Shown piece by piece: positions 1-6,854 of a DNA stretch of 26,977 bases (its first letter is position 1; each line of letters begins with the position of its first letter). The DNA comes from CAZCWX01 sp964502465 (GTDB lineage Bacteria; Desulfobacterota; Binatia; Bin18), in contig CAZCWX010000182.1 of the NCBI GenBank assembly GCA_964502465.1, positions 1-26,977 on the forward strand, read 5' to 3'. The notes beneath the pieces were generated by a model. It was not told where the DNA came from, ran no database searches, and worked only from the letters and a program-made list of their open reading frames with translations. The position numbers and the translations under genes are program-made.

Positions 1-17
1 CCCTCACTGGGAACCGT

Positions 18-129
18 ACCAGTCACCCATCAGGATCAAGGCCGTGTCAGAGGGAAGTGGAGACGCTCCCTCTCCCAGCCCCTGGCCACCGTGTGGCCCC
101 AGAAAACCGTCGGTGCCAAGCCATGTCCA
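18..129. repeat. Dispersed direct repeat, copy A
   Basis: About 112 bp closely matching 5249-5359 in the same orientation. Shared blocks include ACCAGTCACCCATC, GATCAAGGCCGTGTCAGAGGG and CCCCAGAA(A/G)ACCGTCGGTG, with several substitutions and small indels in the middle. The copy supplies the last ~30 codons of the HNH gene read on the minus strand, so it seems to have replaced the native 3' end of that gene. No transposase is inside it and its mobility mechanism is unknown. Confidence 0.75.
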
Positions 130-386
130 CGATGAGGATGGAAGAGCGTGACGACACGCCCGGAAAGTGGATCGCGGGCCGAGAGACGTTTGGCTTTGTG
201 GCGATTGCAGGTAGGGCAACTCAGGCACAGATTGTCGAACTGAGTGCGGCCTCCGGCACTGCTTGGGAGGATGTGGTCTATCTCAAAGGCAACCCCCATC
301 ATCTGCTCGGGACTCAAGCAATACGCGCATCGGTCTTGCGCGGCGGCCAAGACGACGCGACGCAGCGCCTGAGGGATACGGGCCAT
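36..386 (-). CDS. HNH endonuclease, C-terminus replaced by repeat
   Basis: A 116-residue protein with a clear HNH nuclease core: a CAYC zinc knuckle near residue 20, the IDHILP catalytic motif near 37-42, then NLCLSC and CxxCNxxKA near 52-65. HNH proteins of this family are DNA nucleases and normally continue through a motif like VxLFxPR...HFxW followed by a conserved tail. Here the reading frame enters the dispersed repeat after about residue 86 and ends in an unrelated proline- and arginine-rich tail. The catalytic core is retained, so the protein might still fold, but the gene is probably a decaying 3' truncation. It starts 4 nt after the stop of the upstream minus-strand gene (390-734), an operon-like spacing. 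Its biological role, whether mobile-element or defence, is not determinable here. Confidence 0.7.
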   Translation of the reverse strand: MARIPQALRRVVLAAAQDRCAYCLSPEQMMGVAFEIDHILPSSAGGRTQFDNLCLSCPTCNRHKAKRLSARDPLSGRVVTLFHPHRGHGLAPTVFWGHTVARGWERERLHFPLTRP

Positions 387-389
387 GTT

Positions 390-734
390 TCACGCCTTGA
401 GCAAGTGTAGCGTGTAGGTAGCTTTCGCTTTCATGAGGGCCACGTGATCGCTTTCTTCGAGTAAAGCGTCCAGTTCCGCTTGCAGAGCGCGCGTCAGCTT
501 TTTCTTCTCGCGGTGTAAACGCAAGAGCTGTTTGAGCCGTTTGGTCTGCGCTGGCGCTAACACAGAGGTGGCCAGGGCGCGCAACTCCGCTACCGTCAGC
601 CCGGTCAAAGGTTCTAAGGTTGGAGAGTGCGCTGCCCCAGGTTCTTGCAGTAAGGCAGCGACCAATTGCGCCTGCGAAGGCTTGGGCAACTGTTGAGCCG
701 CTGTCAGAATTTGCTGGAAGTCTACTGGCACCAT
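390..734 (-). CDS. Conserved hypothetical helical protein paired with HNH gene
   Basis: A 114-residue, leucine- and alanine-rich protein that looks wholly helical, with a probable coiled coil around residues 60-95 (repeated K, L and E). No catalytic motif, signal peptide or membrane segment is visible. A GGAGGAGG ribosome-binding site sits 6 nt before the ATG, and a TATAAT box lies ~24 nt upstream of that ATG, so the gene looks expressed. It ends 4 nt before an HNH nuclease ATG; small helical genes of this type tend to sit directly upstream of HNH genes, which suggests a partner or immunity role, but that is inference. I do not recognise a named family. Confidence 0.65.
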   Translation of the reverse strand: MVPVDFQQILTAAQQLPKPSQAQLVAALLQEPGAAHSPTLEPLTGLTVAELRALATSVLAPAQTKRLKQLLRLHREKKKLTRALQAELDALLEESDHVALMKAKATYTLHLLKA

Positions 735-757
735 GGCTACCTCCTCCAGGTATGGCG

Positions 758-763
758 ATTATA
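758..763 (-). promoter_or_regulatory. -10 box for the helical/HNH operon
   Basis: A perfect TATAAT on the minus strand about 24 nt upstream of the ATG at 734. No convincing -35 hexamer lies 16-18 bp upstream. Confidence 0.4.
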
Positions 764-900
764 GCACTCCATCAACGTAGGTGAGAGCCGTAGGCTAGGT
801 TGAGCCGTGCAGACATAAATGGGGGCAGCTCTTTACTCTTGACTCCGAGCTGAGAGAAGTGTCCCGCCTGAGGCATGACCAGACCCGCCGGGGACAACAG

Positions 901-1706
901 AAATAGGGGACGTTGCAGTAGTTTTCGTTTTTCATAAACCGCAGCTATGCCTCGCGGCCCTCGGCTTGATGCGCCCGGCGTGTTGCACCATGTTATGGCC
1001 CGTGGTATTGAGCGCCGTCCCCTCTTTCGCACAGACGCTGATCGCGACGACTTCGTCGGGCGTCTGGCTGGATTGACCGAAGCGGGGGCGTGCACCGTGT
1101 ATGCGTGGGCCTTGCTACCCAATCATTTTCATCTGCTGGTGCGGACTGCACAGCGCCCCCTGGCCCGCACCATGCGCTCCCTCTTGACCGGGTATGCCGG
1201 GGCTTTCAATCGCCGCCATCGGCGCAGGGGCGGCGGCCTGAACTCCAAGGGGGTGGGCTTGTGCGGAGTGTCGGCGGATGGGCTGCAGTCCGGGAGCTGC
1301 GACAGGGGCGGGAGCGTTATACTGCCGACGAACGCGTCTTGGGGAGTGGTGAGTTTGTCGAGCGTGTACGCAGGGAACTCGAAGTAGAGCAAACCCAGCG
1401 TGCGTCACTCCCTTCTCTGGCGCTTTCTCCAGAGAGGGTCGTGCAGCGGATCTGTCAAGGCGAAGGAGTCAGACCAGAAGAGTTGGTGGGAGGCAGTCGC
1501 CGAGCCCCAGTGAGTCGAGTGCGGGCAGGCATTGCGTATGTGTGGCTCGAATGGCTTGGGCGCAGTGGGCCACGCATCGCGCCGTTCTTGGGCATTGGTG
1601 TCCCAGCAGTGTATCGAGTTGCCCAACGCGGGCGCCAACAGGCCGAGTACTGGCAGCGGATCGTGAACGCCTAGCAAGCGAAGAAAACTGCAACGTCTCT
1701 ACAATA
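901..1706 (+). mobile_element. Decayed RAYT element with inverted ends
   Basis: The left end at 901-918 (AAATAGGGGACGTTGCAG) is matched in inverted form at about 1688-1706, where CTGCAACGTCT is followed by ACAATA. They bracket a broken REP-associated tyrosine transposase. Inverted short sequences beside a Y1 transposase are typical of RAYT/REP systems. The inverted copy is imperfect beyond the ACGTTGCAG core. Confidence 0.5.
947..1674 (+). pseudogene. REP-associated tyrosine transposase (Y1), internally deleted and frameshifted
   Basis: Residues 1-95 read as the N-terminal half of a Y1/IS200-like transposase: MPRGPRLDAPGVLHHVMARG, then LLPNHFHLLV carrying the HxH metal-binding motif, then FNRRHRRRG. 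At about 1230-1245 the reading continues in another frame with ELQGGGLVRSVGGW and DERVLGS, a C-terminal region with a DnaA-like or helix-turn-helix segment usual for long RAYTs. The segment that should lie between (GHLFQNRYKS... through LLELxRYIHLNP, holding the nucleophilic tyrosine) is missing, so the product cannot be active. Comparison with the intact homologue at 3553-4521 makes the deletion plain. The gene begins 29 nt after the left-end repeat, as in the intact copy. Confidence 0.85.
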
Positions 1707-1946
1707 CAGCAAGATAGGGCGCGTACGATGCGCCATTCGCTCAGCGCGCCATACACGCTTGGCTATAGCAATGAAGCTGAATGAAGGGTAATTTTCCATG
1801 CAGAGTCTTGCTGGTAGGGTGTCCGCCAGCGAGACTCCCACGGGAAGGCAGGCGGTCTGGGGCATAGCGGCAGACGACTTATTCGCTGGAGCCCAATGGT
1901 CTTTTGGACGCAAGCAGCATGCTCCCTATTCTCGTCCAGATAGAGA
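1707..1946. other. Gene-free stretch between RAYT remnant and PIN fragment
   Basis: No supportable gene is seen on either strand. The short string CAATGAAGCTGAA occurs near 1768 and a near match CAATGAAGCTGAAG near 1948, immediately at the point where the PIN fragment ends. This suggests that a rearrangement joined the two pieces. Confidence 0.4.
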
Positions 1947-2267
1947 TCAATGAAGCTGAAGCAGTCTTGTGGTAAACCCTCGCAGCTTTTGGGAAATGGG
2001 CCGCAGGCGGTCCGCCTCCTCTTGGTTAATGTCCCAAAAGCTCTGCGGAAGATGGAGTTGCGCTGTCTCTAGCTTCAGCAAGAGGTACCAGGTTTCCTCG
2101 AGCGCCAGGTTCGAGAGGATCACCGGAACTCTGGATTCCTTGAGACGATAGTAGTACGCGGCGCAGGGTCGGTGGAGCTTGGCGGCGGCAAAGGCGACGT
2201 TCACCAGAAAACTCGAATCCCAGTACAGGCGGTCGGGAAGAGGGGCCGCGAAATCAAAAACGCTCAT
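1947..2267 (-). pseudogene. PIN-domain protein, C-terminal half lost
   Basis: The 106-residue product begins with a PIN-type nuclease N-terminus: LYWDSSFLVN gives the first acidic residue and LALEETWYLL the second (alpha-helix Glu). PIN nucleases (VapC-like RNases) are usually 130-190 residues and need a further D/D pair near a 'DALHLATA...TxDxDF' region, which is absent. The reading ends abruptly in LRGFTTRLLQLH at a duplicated short sequence, so the gene looks truncated. A small overlapping reading frame lies just upstream (2254-2400). The remnant is probably an inactive toxin. Confidence 0.6.
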
Positions 2268-2400
2268 CCTCTTCTCCCACGCCTTGATACCGATTGGCGC
2301 CAGACCTTTTCTCGATCTCTATTTTCTTCTGCCTTTTCGCCCCAAACGTCCCAACAGGATCTCGTGTTACCCCGCGCGGGCGGCGACGGGTTTTCTCCAT
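2254..2400 (-). CDS. Small basic ORF overlapping the PIN fragment
   Basis: About 48 residues from an internal ATG (MEKTRRRPRG...), or 66 from an upstream GTG. It is very rich in Arg and Lys and ends with GEEDERF, overlapping the PIN start by 14 nt. Position and overlap fit an antitoxin or its remnant, but no antitoxin fold is recognisable. Existence as a gene is doubtful. Confidence 0.25.
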   Translation of the reverse strand: MEKTRRRPRGVTRDPVGTFGAKRQKKIEIEKRSGANRYQGVGEEDERF

Positions 2401-2480
2401 CCGCTCAATGCCTTGCGGCTTGGTCTCGAATCGACGCGACGGGCGCGGGGACACTCAAAGAAGTCAAATGGAAGCAATTA

Positions 2481-2496
2481 AGGTTCCTGACACCTT
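2481..2496 (+). repeat. Inverted repeat flanking the RHH/PIN module, left arm
   Basis: AGGTTCCTGACACCTTTT, whose reverse complement recurs (one base shorter) at 3326-3342. The two arms enclose the TA pair at 2530-3254. Confidence 0.6.
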
Positions 2497-2529
2497 TTTC
2501 ACAGCCGACGGAACTTGTGGCACTCCGTT

Positions 2530-2826
2530 TTACGAAACCTTCTTTAACCTCTCAATCAGCGCCTGGCGCGAGTAGCCTACCGGGAGAACATCCTCTCCTT
2601 CTGGTTCGTGCTTCTTCCGATCTGCCTTTTTCAGCGCACGCAGGAAAGCAGCCCGCGACCCCTGCCTGGCCCGCACTTCTAGCGCAGTCATGCCCTTTTG
2701 GGCCTCCACAAATCTTGCTAACGCATAGTTGACTAGCTGATTGCAGGAAACATTCATCTCCTCAGCCAGCTTGGATAAGTCTTCCTGGAGCGGGGGAACA
2801 AGGCGAATTGTCGTTCGTTTTGCCAC
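2530..2826 (-). CDS. Ribbon-helix-helix antitoxin-like protein
   Basis: A 98-residue protein. The N-terminus KRTTIRLVPPLQEDLSKLAEE, followed by a helix through MNVSCNQLVNYALARFVE, is the strand-helix-helix pattern of RHH (CopG/HicB-tail-like) DNA-binding antitoxins, which bind their own operator as dimers. The charged C-terminal half (KKADRKKHEPEG... to IERLKKVS) would be the toxin-binding region. The start lies 2 nt after the stop of the PIN toxin gene at 2829-3254, so the two are co-transcribed with the toxin first, the reverse of the usual order. The gene looks complete. The assignment as antitoxin rests on fold pattern and pairing. Confidence 0.7.
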   Translation of the reverse strand: MAKRTTIRLVPPLQEDLSKLAEEMNVSCNQLVNYALARFVEAQKGMTALEVRARQGSRAAFLRALKKADRKKHEPEGEDVLPVGYSRQALIERLKKVS

Positions 2827-2828
2827 CG

Positions 2829-3254
2829 TTAACGACCTCCAAAGGTTCTCAGAAATTCTCCGGGCGAAAACACAGCGATGCCGAACTGCTGCCGTACAGC
2901 AGGGAAGTGCCGTTTGTTAAAGGTCATCAGTACCTCGGCCCTCCCGTTTACCGCACACTCCAATACGCAGTCATCCCGGGCATCGGGGAGAAAGGGACGC
3001 CAGAGAAAGTGAATCGGTTGGAGATATGCCAGGGAGACAAGATAATCCACGATGCTATTGATCTCCTGTGAGGAGAGGCTTGTCTCTTGCAGAAACTCTT
3101 TTCTCTTCAAGACGCTTTCATATTCCAGCACAAGCGGAACACTCACGACCGGCGTAAGCACCCCCTCATTGACTAGGTACAGCACCTCGCGCGACGCACC
3201 TGTTGCCGAGCGGATACCGGACCACAGGACGTTGGTGTCCAGAACGACGCGCAC
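2829..3254 (-). CDS. Putative TA toxin component, PIN family
   Basis: A complete 141-residue PIN protein of the COG1569 type. MRVVLDTNVLWSGI carries Asp6 and Asn8, LVLEYESVL carries the helix Glu, and LPDARDDCVLECAV supplies the conserved acidic pair near residues 91-96, followed by VLMTFNKRHF in the position of the last core strand. PIN enzymes are Mg-dependent RNases. The start is GTG with only a weak ribosome-binding site. The gene precedes the RHH gene (2530-2826) by 2 nt. The pair is bracketed by inverted 17-18 bp repeats (2481, 3342), suggesting that it moved as a cassette. Confidence 0.8.
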   Translation of the reverse strand: MRVVLDTNVLWSGIRSATGASREVLYLVNEGVLTPVVSVPLVLEYESVLKRKEFLQETSLSSQEINSIVDYLVSLAYLQPIHFLWRPFLPDARDDCVLECAVNGRAEVLMTFNKRHFPAVRQQFGIAVFSPGEFLRTFGGR

Positions 3255-3325
3255 GGACTGATGGTGTCACACAAGACACCAGCGAGCAAGTTCTCCTCAC
3301 CGGGCTCTTCTTCCAGGTGAAGCAG

Positions 3326-3342
3326 AAAAGTGTCAGGAACCT
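3326..3342 (-). repeat. Inverted repeat flanking the RHH/PIN module, right arm
   Basis: AAAAGTGTCAGGAACCT, the inverted partner of 2481-2496, about 70 nt upstream of the toxin start. Confidence 0.6.
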
Positions 3343-3423
3343 GCACGTGCCAGTGTACGAACTCCACTCGCAGATTTCCTCAGAAGTATAAAAAAGAGAA
3401 AGGGGTCACTGCACAGGCGTGGT

Positions 3424-3489
3424 TCAAGAGAGTTGCTTCAACAGGGTTTTCGCCTCCTGCAAATCCTTGGTGTCAAACCTTTCAGTAAA
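3424..3489 (-). pseudogene. Orphan C-terminal tail of a larger gene
   Basis: A 21-codon minus-strand reading (FTERFDTKDLQEAKTLLKQLS, then TGA) that resembles the extreme C-terminus of large adenylate/guanylate-cyclase-type ATPases with TPR repeats, whose last residues often read FTEGFDTxDLQEAKxLL. Upstream it meets a stop, then the RAYT left end. It looks like the remainder of a gene removed or cut when the RAYT region arrived. Recognition is from memory of the family tail. Confidence 0.35.
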
Positions 3490-3496
3490 CTAAAAC

Positions 3497-3541
3497 AAAT
3501 TTGGGGTCAGGTCTATTGATTTTTATTTTTGCGGTTACTAG
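3497..3541 (+). repeat. RAYT left-end sequence
   Basis: AAATTTGGGGTCAGGTCTA followed by a T-rich run (ATTTTTATTTTT), 12 nt before the RAYT start at 3553. It has the same layout as 901-934 ahead of the broken RAYT (AAATAGGGGACG... then TTTTCGTTTTT). Related GGGGTCA strings recur in the same orientation at 5092, 5792, 7606 and 7672. Confidence 0.55.
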
Positions 3542-3552
3542 GATTCTGTTTC

Positions 3553-4521
3553 ATGGCCCGACCGGTACGGATTGAGTATCCCGGCGCATATTATCATGTC
3601 ACCTCCCGGGGCAATGAGCGGAAAGCGATCTTTCGCGATGATCAGGACCGGGAGATATTTCTGAAGTTGTTGAGCCGTGCGATGGAGCAGTTCCACCTGC
3701 GGCTGCACGGCTATGTGTTAATGGACAATCATTACCATTTATTAATTGAGACACCGCGCGGAGGTCTGCACCGCGGCCTGCGCTATCTGAATGGTGTATA
3801 TACTCAAACCTTCAACCGCCGCCATAAGCGGGTGGGGCATCTGTTGCAGGGCCGCTATAAGGCCATTGTGGTCGAGAAAGAGTCGTACTTGTTAGAGCTC
3901 AGCCGCTATGTGCATCTCAATCCGTGGCGGATGCGACACGCGCAGGATCCGTTTGCGTATCGATGGAGCAGTCTCGGGGTCTATGCCGGCAAGGAGGTTT
4001 GCCCTTCGTGGTTAACCAGTACAGAAGTGTTGGCATATTTCGGGACCAAGAGCAAGCAAGAGTACCGAGCGTTTGTTGTTGCAGGGATGACAAGAGGCCT
4101 CAAGACGCCCTGGGAAGAAATCCAGGGGCAAGTGGTGATCGGGACTGAGGCGTTTGTGGAAGAAGTGACGAAGACGCATCTTCGGAGCAAGCAGCACCAG
4201 CGTGGCGAAGAAAGCGGATTACCGCAGCTGGTTGCAGTGAAACCGGAGGCGGTCATACACGCGGTAGCGAAGTACTTTAGCGTCACAGAGGGGGAGATCC
4301 GCAGGCGGGAGCAGCGCTATACCGACGCACGATATGTGGCGAGTTATCTGCTGCGGCGGTATTGTTTGCTAACGTTACGAGCGATTGGCGAGCGAGTCAG
4401 TCTTCATTATAGTGCAGTCGGTAATGCGATCCGCCAGGTGCGAGCGCAACCAACGATTGCCCAAGGTAAAGCGGTGAGGGATATAGAGGATGGATTGAAT
4501 AATGAACAGATTTGCCCTTAG
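3553..4521 (+). CDS. REP-associated tyrosine transposase (RAYT/TnpREP), full length
   Basis: A 322-residue Y1 transposase counted from MARPVRIEYPGAYYHVTSRG, the canonical family start; 8 further upstream codons are in frame but less likely. The single-strand DNA transposase core is complete: LMDNHYHLLI supplies HxH, GHLLQGRYKAI the middle block and YLLELSRYVHLNPWR the catalytic tyrosine. The C-terminal ~100 residues (EVTKTH... to TLRAIGERVSLHYSAVGNAIRQV) look like the DnaA-type helix-turn-helix seen in long RAYTs. Such proteins act on REP palindromes or on short terminal hairpins. A left-end repeat lies directly upstream; no convincing right-end copy follows, and the DUF29 gene begins 25 nt downstream. 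This is the only apparently functional transposase in the window. Confidence 0.9.
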   Translation: MARPVRIEYPGAYYHVTSRGNERKAIFRDDQDREIFLKLLSRAMEQFHLRLHGYVLMDNHYHLLIETPRGGLHRGLRYLNGVYTQTFNRRHKRVGHLLQGRYKAIVVEKESYLLELSRYVHLNPWRMRHAQDPFAYRWSSLGVYAGKEVCPSWLTSTEVLAYFGTKSKQEYRAFVVAGMTRGLKTPWEEIQGQVVIGTEAFVEEVTKTHLRSKQHQRGEESGLPQLVAVKPEAVIHAVAKYFSVTEGEIRRREQRYTDARYVASYLLRRYCLLTLRAIGERVSLHYSAVGNAIRQVRAQPTIAQGKAVRDIEDGLNNEQICP

Positions 4522-4545
4522 AATCTTATAACTGGAGATAAGCTC

Positions 4546-5004
4546 ATGGAGAAGATTGCGTTCGCCTCTATAGGAGACGCCTTGTACGAGCAGGATTATT
4601 ACGCCTGGACGGAGCAACAGGCAGCGCTGCTCCAGGCTGGACGGTTTACTGAAATTGATCTCGCTCATCTTATCGAGGAGGTTGAGGACATGGGGAGAAG
4701 CCAACGCCGGGCTGTAAAGAGCGCTGTGCTCGTGGTGTTGATCCACCTCCTCAAGTATCACTTCCAGCCGACGCACAGAACACAGAGCTGGCGAGCAACT
4801 TTGCGTGAGCATCGGCGTCGTTTACGGGACGAATTTGCTGATAGTCCAAGCCTGAGACCCTACGCTGAGCATGTCTTTACCGAATGTTACCAGGATGCCT
4901 GTGAGGAGGCGGCTGATGAGACGGGTCTGCCACTCGCGGCATTTCCTTCTGGGTGTCCCTTTACTCTAGCGCAAGTGCTTGATCGCAATTTCCTCCCGGA
5001 TTGA
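4546..5004 (+). CDS. DUF29 family protein
   Basis: A 152-residue protein with the DUF29 signature: YEQDYYAWTEQQAALLQAGRF, then DLAHLIEEVEDMGRSQRRAV, then HLLKYHFQP and WRATLREHRRRL. DUF29 proteins are small, helical and common in cyanobacteria and other accessory-rich bacteria; their biochemical role is unknown. A GGAGAT ribosome-binding site lies 6 nt ahead of the ATG. The gene follows the RAYT by 24 nt, which may be coincidence or a shared transcript. It appears intact. Confidence 0.85.
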   Translation: MEKIAFASIGDALYEQDYYAWTEQQAALLQAGRFTEIDLAHLIEEVEDMGRSQRRAVKSAVLVVLIHLLKYHFQPTHRTQSWRATLREHRRRLRDEFADSPSLRPYAEHVFTECYQDACEEAADETGLPLAAFPSGCPFTLAQVLDRNFLPD

Positions 5005-5248
5005 TGATTGGGACTCCGCGGGCTGTTCTTCATAAAATAGGGAAATAGGGGCCAATCTTTGATTGACAGTTCTGCTAGAAAAAAAGGATTTGGGGTCACC
5101 CATTAGAAGGCTCGTGTCAATACGTCGCACCTCTCCCTGAACATTTTTTGTATGCTCGTTTGAGTTTTCCTCTGATAGCAGCAAAGTCACATACTGTTCC
5201 GCACCCCAGTTTTCCGTCATGGCAGTGACAGCCTCTCCTGCGCACAGC
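5005..5248. other. Repeat-bearing stretch with no secure gene
   Basis: Holds an AATAGGGGCCAATCTTTGATTGACAG string near 5043 and GGATTTGGGGTCAC at 5087-5099, both resembling RAYT-end sequence. A minus-strand reading from 5220 (MTENWGAEQYVTLLLSEE...) runs into that repeat and may be a gene stub. I do not recognise it. Confidence 0.4.
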
Positions 5249-5359
5249 ACCAGTCACCCATCTAGATCAAGGCCGTGTCAGAGGGAGCGTCGCCGCTTCC
5301 CTCTCCTAGCCCTGGCCACTCAGTAGCCCCAGAAGACCGTCGGTGGCAAGTCATGTCCA
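5249..5359. repeat. Dispersed direct repeat, copy B
   Basis: Same orientation as copy A at 18-129 with roughly 85% identity by eye. It adjoins the truncated end of the IS110-type fragment (5409-5640), so both copies lie exactly where a nuclease or transposase gene has lost its 3' part. Confidence 0.75.
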
Positions 5360-5408
5360 ATAGTGAAATTCACAGTTCGTGTGGTTCCCCTGTAAGGCCA
5401 ACCTCTTC

Positions 5409-5640
5409 CTAGCTCATGACTTGGGCGGCCCTCGTGCTTCCGCGGTCAGTTGGAGGACTTCCAGTACGACGCAAAATCCCGACTGTCGCAAAACGCTCAA
5501 TCTCCCCGGTCTCCACCATGATCGTCATGCCCAGAATCTGCCCAATCCCACTGCCCGTGAGTAAGGGCACAAATCCCGCACGCAGTATGGGCTGCGCCAG
5601 CACGCCCTCTTCTATTTGCGCACTCTGCTCCTCCCGACAG
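5409..5640 (-). pseudogene. IS110-type transposase C-terminal fragment
   Basis: Minus-strand reading IEEGVLAQPILRAGFVPLLT, then GSGIGQILGMTIMVETGEIERF, matches the IS110/IS1111 C-terminal domain, whose usual form is LLxxPGIGxILAxTIxLETGDIxRF. After FATVG the frame shifts; FASYW in a neighbouring frame continues the family's FASYCR motif before a stop. The N-terminal DEDD catalytic domain is absent. It is a dead fragment. Confidence 0.6.
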
Positions 5641-5787
5641 AAGTGTCAGAACTTAGAATCAAGTTTGGCATTGCACTCTGTCCTGCGGTAACGTAGTGAG
5701 GCTCACAGAAGGATGAGGGGGAGGAAGCCATGCTGTGTCCACATTGGGGGGCCACCACAACCACGGAACAAACAGACCGGGAAAAAG

Positions 5788-5904
5788 ATTTGGGGTCAGG
5801 TCTTTCCTTTGGCAGCGCCTGCTTCTTCCTCACAACATTACTGAAGAACTATGAGCAATGTTCTCTCGGTTCCCTCATTCTTTGTCATCTTTGATAGCGG
5901 GGAG
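5788..5904 (+). repeat. Short repeat element, copy 1
   Basis: Begins with GATTTGGGGTCAGGTCTTT and matches 7668-7784 over about 117 bp (for example TTTGGCAGC, GCTTCTTCCTCAC, ATGAGCAA, GTCATCTTTG). It differs by substitutions and one-base indels. The distal end overlaps the 3' end of the PIN fragment read on the minus strand. Confidence 0.65.
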
Positions 5905-6120
5905 TGGGGGGCTTCGTAGAGCGTTGCTACCGATTCTAACGCTAGCCAAGCTTCGGGCGTCAGTACGGACAGACGAGCGGGCTGAAAGTCTTTAGTCTTC
6001 CGTGTAATCAGATACTCTGCACTGACCATCTCGCACTCGCGAGCTGGATATAATCCTCAAAGTCCCGGAGCGTCGCGGCAGCCTGCCGCTCGCCAGCCTG
6101 AAGGCGCTGTCGAGAATCCG
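5838..6120 (-). pseudogene. PIN-domain toxin C-terminal fragment, frameshifted
   Basis: Read on the minus strand, AATLRDFEDYIQLASA occupies one frame up to about 6035, and EYLITRKTKDFQPARLSVLTPEAWLAL continues in a second frame. Together they form the usual PIN-toxin C-terminus, with an acidic DFEDxxQ helix, then a YLITRNxxDF core strand and a VLTPExxLAL tail. The N-terminal catalytic half is missing and a frameshift lies between the two pieces. The 3' end merges into short repeat copy 1. Confidence 0.6.
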
Positions 6121-6139
6121 GGGCGATTCATAACCGTTC

Positions 6140-6580
6140 TTATGAAAAGGGTGCGGAAAGCAAGGAGCGGGTGGCATGAAGGAAATCTTGCGCCTGTCCG
6201 CTGAAAGAAAGGACTCGTCCGTGTTCATCGTGCATGTGGTGCGGCGGATGCGACAGGCGCCGGCCCCGGTAGTCGGTCTGATGGTGAGGCAAGTTGTCCG
6301 CGCGAAGCACGTTCGCACCAGCATGATCAATCACGTTGTAGCTATAGCGACGCACCTGCAAGGCATGTTGCTCGAAGGCATACTCTTCGCGCAAAGACAG
6401 AGTCAACGCCGAGGACAGAGGGAGCACGAGGTGGAGAGCGTCTGTCAACAGAACAGTTTCGGTGATGACCGGAAACTCAGTGTGAAATGGATCGGGAACG
6501 ACAAAAGTATCCGTCAGGATTTGGTAGAGCGACCAGCAATGCGCAAGGACAAGCGCCCGGCGTTGACGCTCAGACGGCAT
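6140..6580 (-). CDS. TumE-family toxin (DUF6516-like)
   Basis: A 146-residue protein. Features that fit the TumE toxin family are LRREYA-like central strands (LREEYAFEQHALQVRRYSYNVID), followed by the diagnostic ADNLPHHQ and LSHPPHHMHDEHGRV segments (family consensus: xxNAPHHxxxxxPHHxH). TumE is the toxin of a two-gene TA system; its mechanism is not established here. The ATG overlaps the end of the upstream antitoxin-like gene by 11 nt, indicating translational coupling. Length and conserved histidines suggest an intact gene, though the C-terminus after about residue 125 is less typical. Confidence 0.75.
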   Translation of the reverse strand: MPSERQRRALVLAHCWSLYQILTDTFVVPDPFHTEFPVITETVLLTDALHLVLPLSSALTLSLREEYAFEQHALQVRRYSYNVIDHAGANVLRADNLPHHQTDYRGRRLSHPPHHMHDEHGRVLSFSGQAQDFLHATRSLLSAPFS

Positions 6581-6854
6581 AAGCGGTCAGGTCTTTGAGT
6601 GGGAATTTTGCCTGCACGGCACGAAAATAACTGCGGTAGCACATGGCCCACTGCAGGAAGTCTGGATGATCCTCGGCTGGGGTGCCAGCAATCAAAGCGT
6701 AAAAAATCTCCGAGCGCATTCCATACTTCTGCTCGTAGCCGTGCAGCTCCGCCACTAGATCAGCAAGAACACGATCGGTTGAAAGCGCGCCACGAGTCGC
6801 CTGTTCGAGGAATGCTTTTTTGGTGAGCCGCCTTGGGGTTTTTCGCGTAGCCAT
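6570..6854 (-). CDS. Cognate antitoxin of the TumE-type pair
   Basis: A 94-residue protein (MATRKTPRRLTKKAFLEQ...) ending in YEQKYGMRSEIFYALIAG, then PDFLQWAMCYRSYF. The YExKYGMxSExFY ... DFLxWAxxYR pattern is typical of small proteins encoded just upstream of DUF6516/TumE toxins. An AGAGG ribosome-binding site stands 7 nt from the ATG. It overlaps the toxin start by 11 nt in another frame. The antitoxin role rests on its position; no DNA-binding motif is obvious. Confidence 0.7.
   Translation of the reverse strand: MATRKTPRRLTKKAFLEQATRGALSTDRVLADLVAELHGYEQKYGMRSEIFYALIAGTPAEDHPDFLQWAMCYRSYFRAVQAKFPLKDLTAYAV

Noticed and set aside
862..899. A TGTCCCGCC / GCCGGGGACA imperfect inverted repeat upstream of the broken RAYT
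   Set aside because: Arms mismatch and no second copy was found, so it is not listed as an element.
2172..2732. A 186-codon plus-strand reading frame
   Set aside because: Overlaps the PIN fragment and the RHH gene on the other strand; low-complexity composition and no motif.
5612..5833. A 73-codon minus-strand frame through the short repeat
   Set aside because: It merges the repeat and unrelated sequence and has no homology I can recognise.
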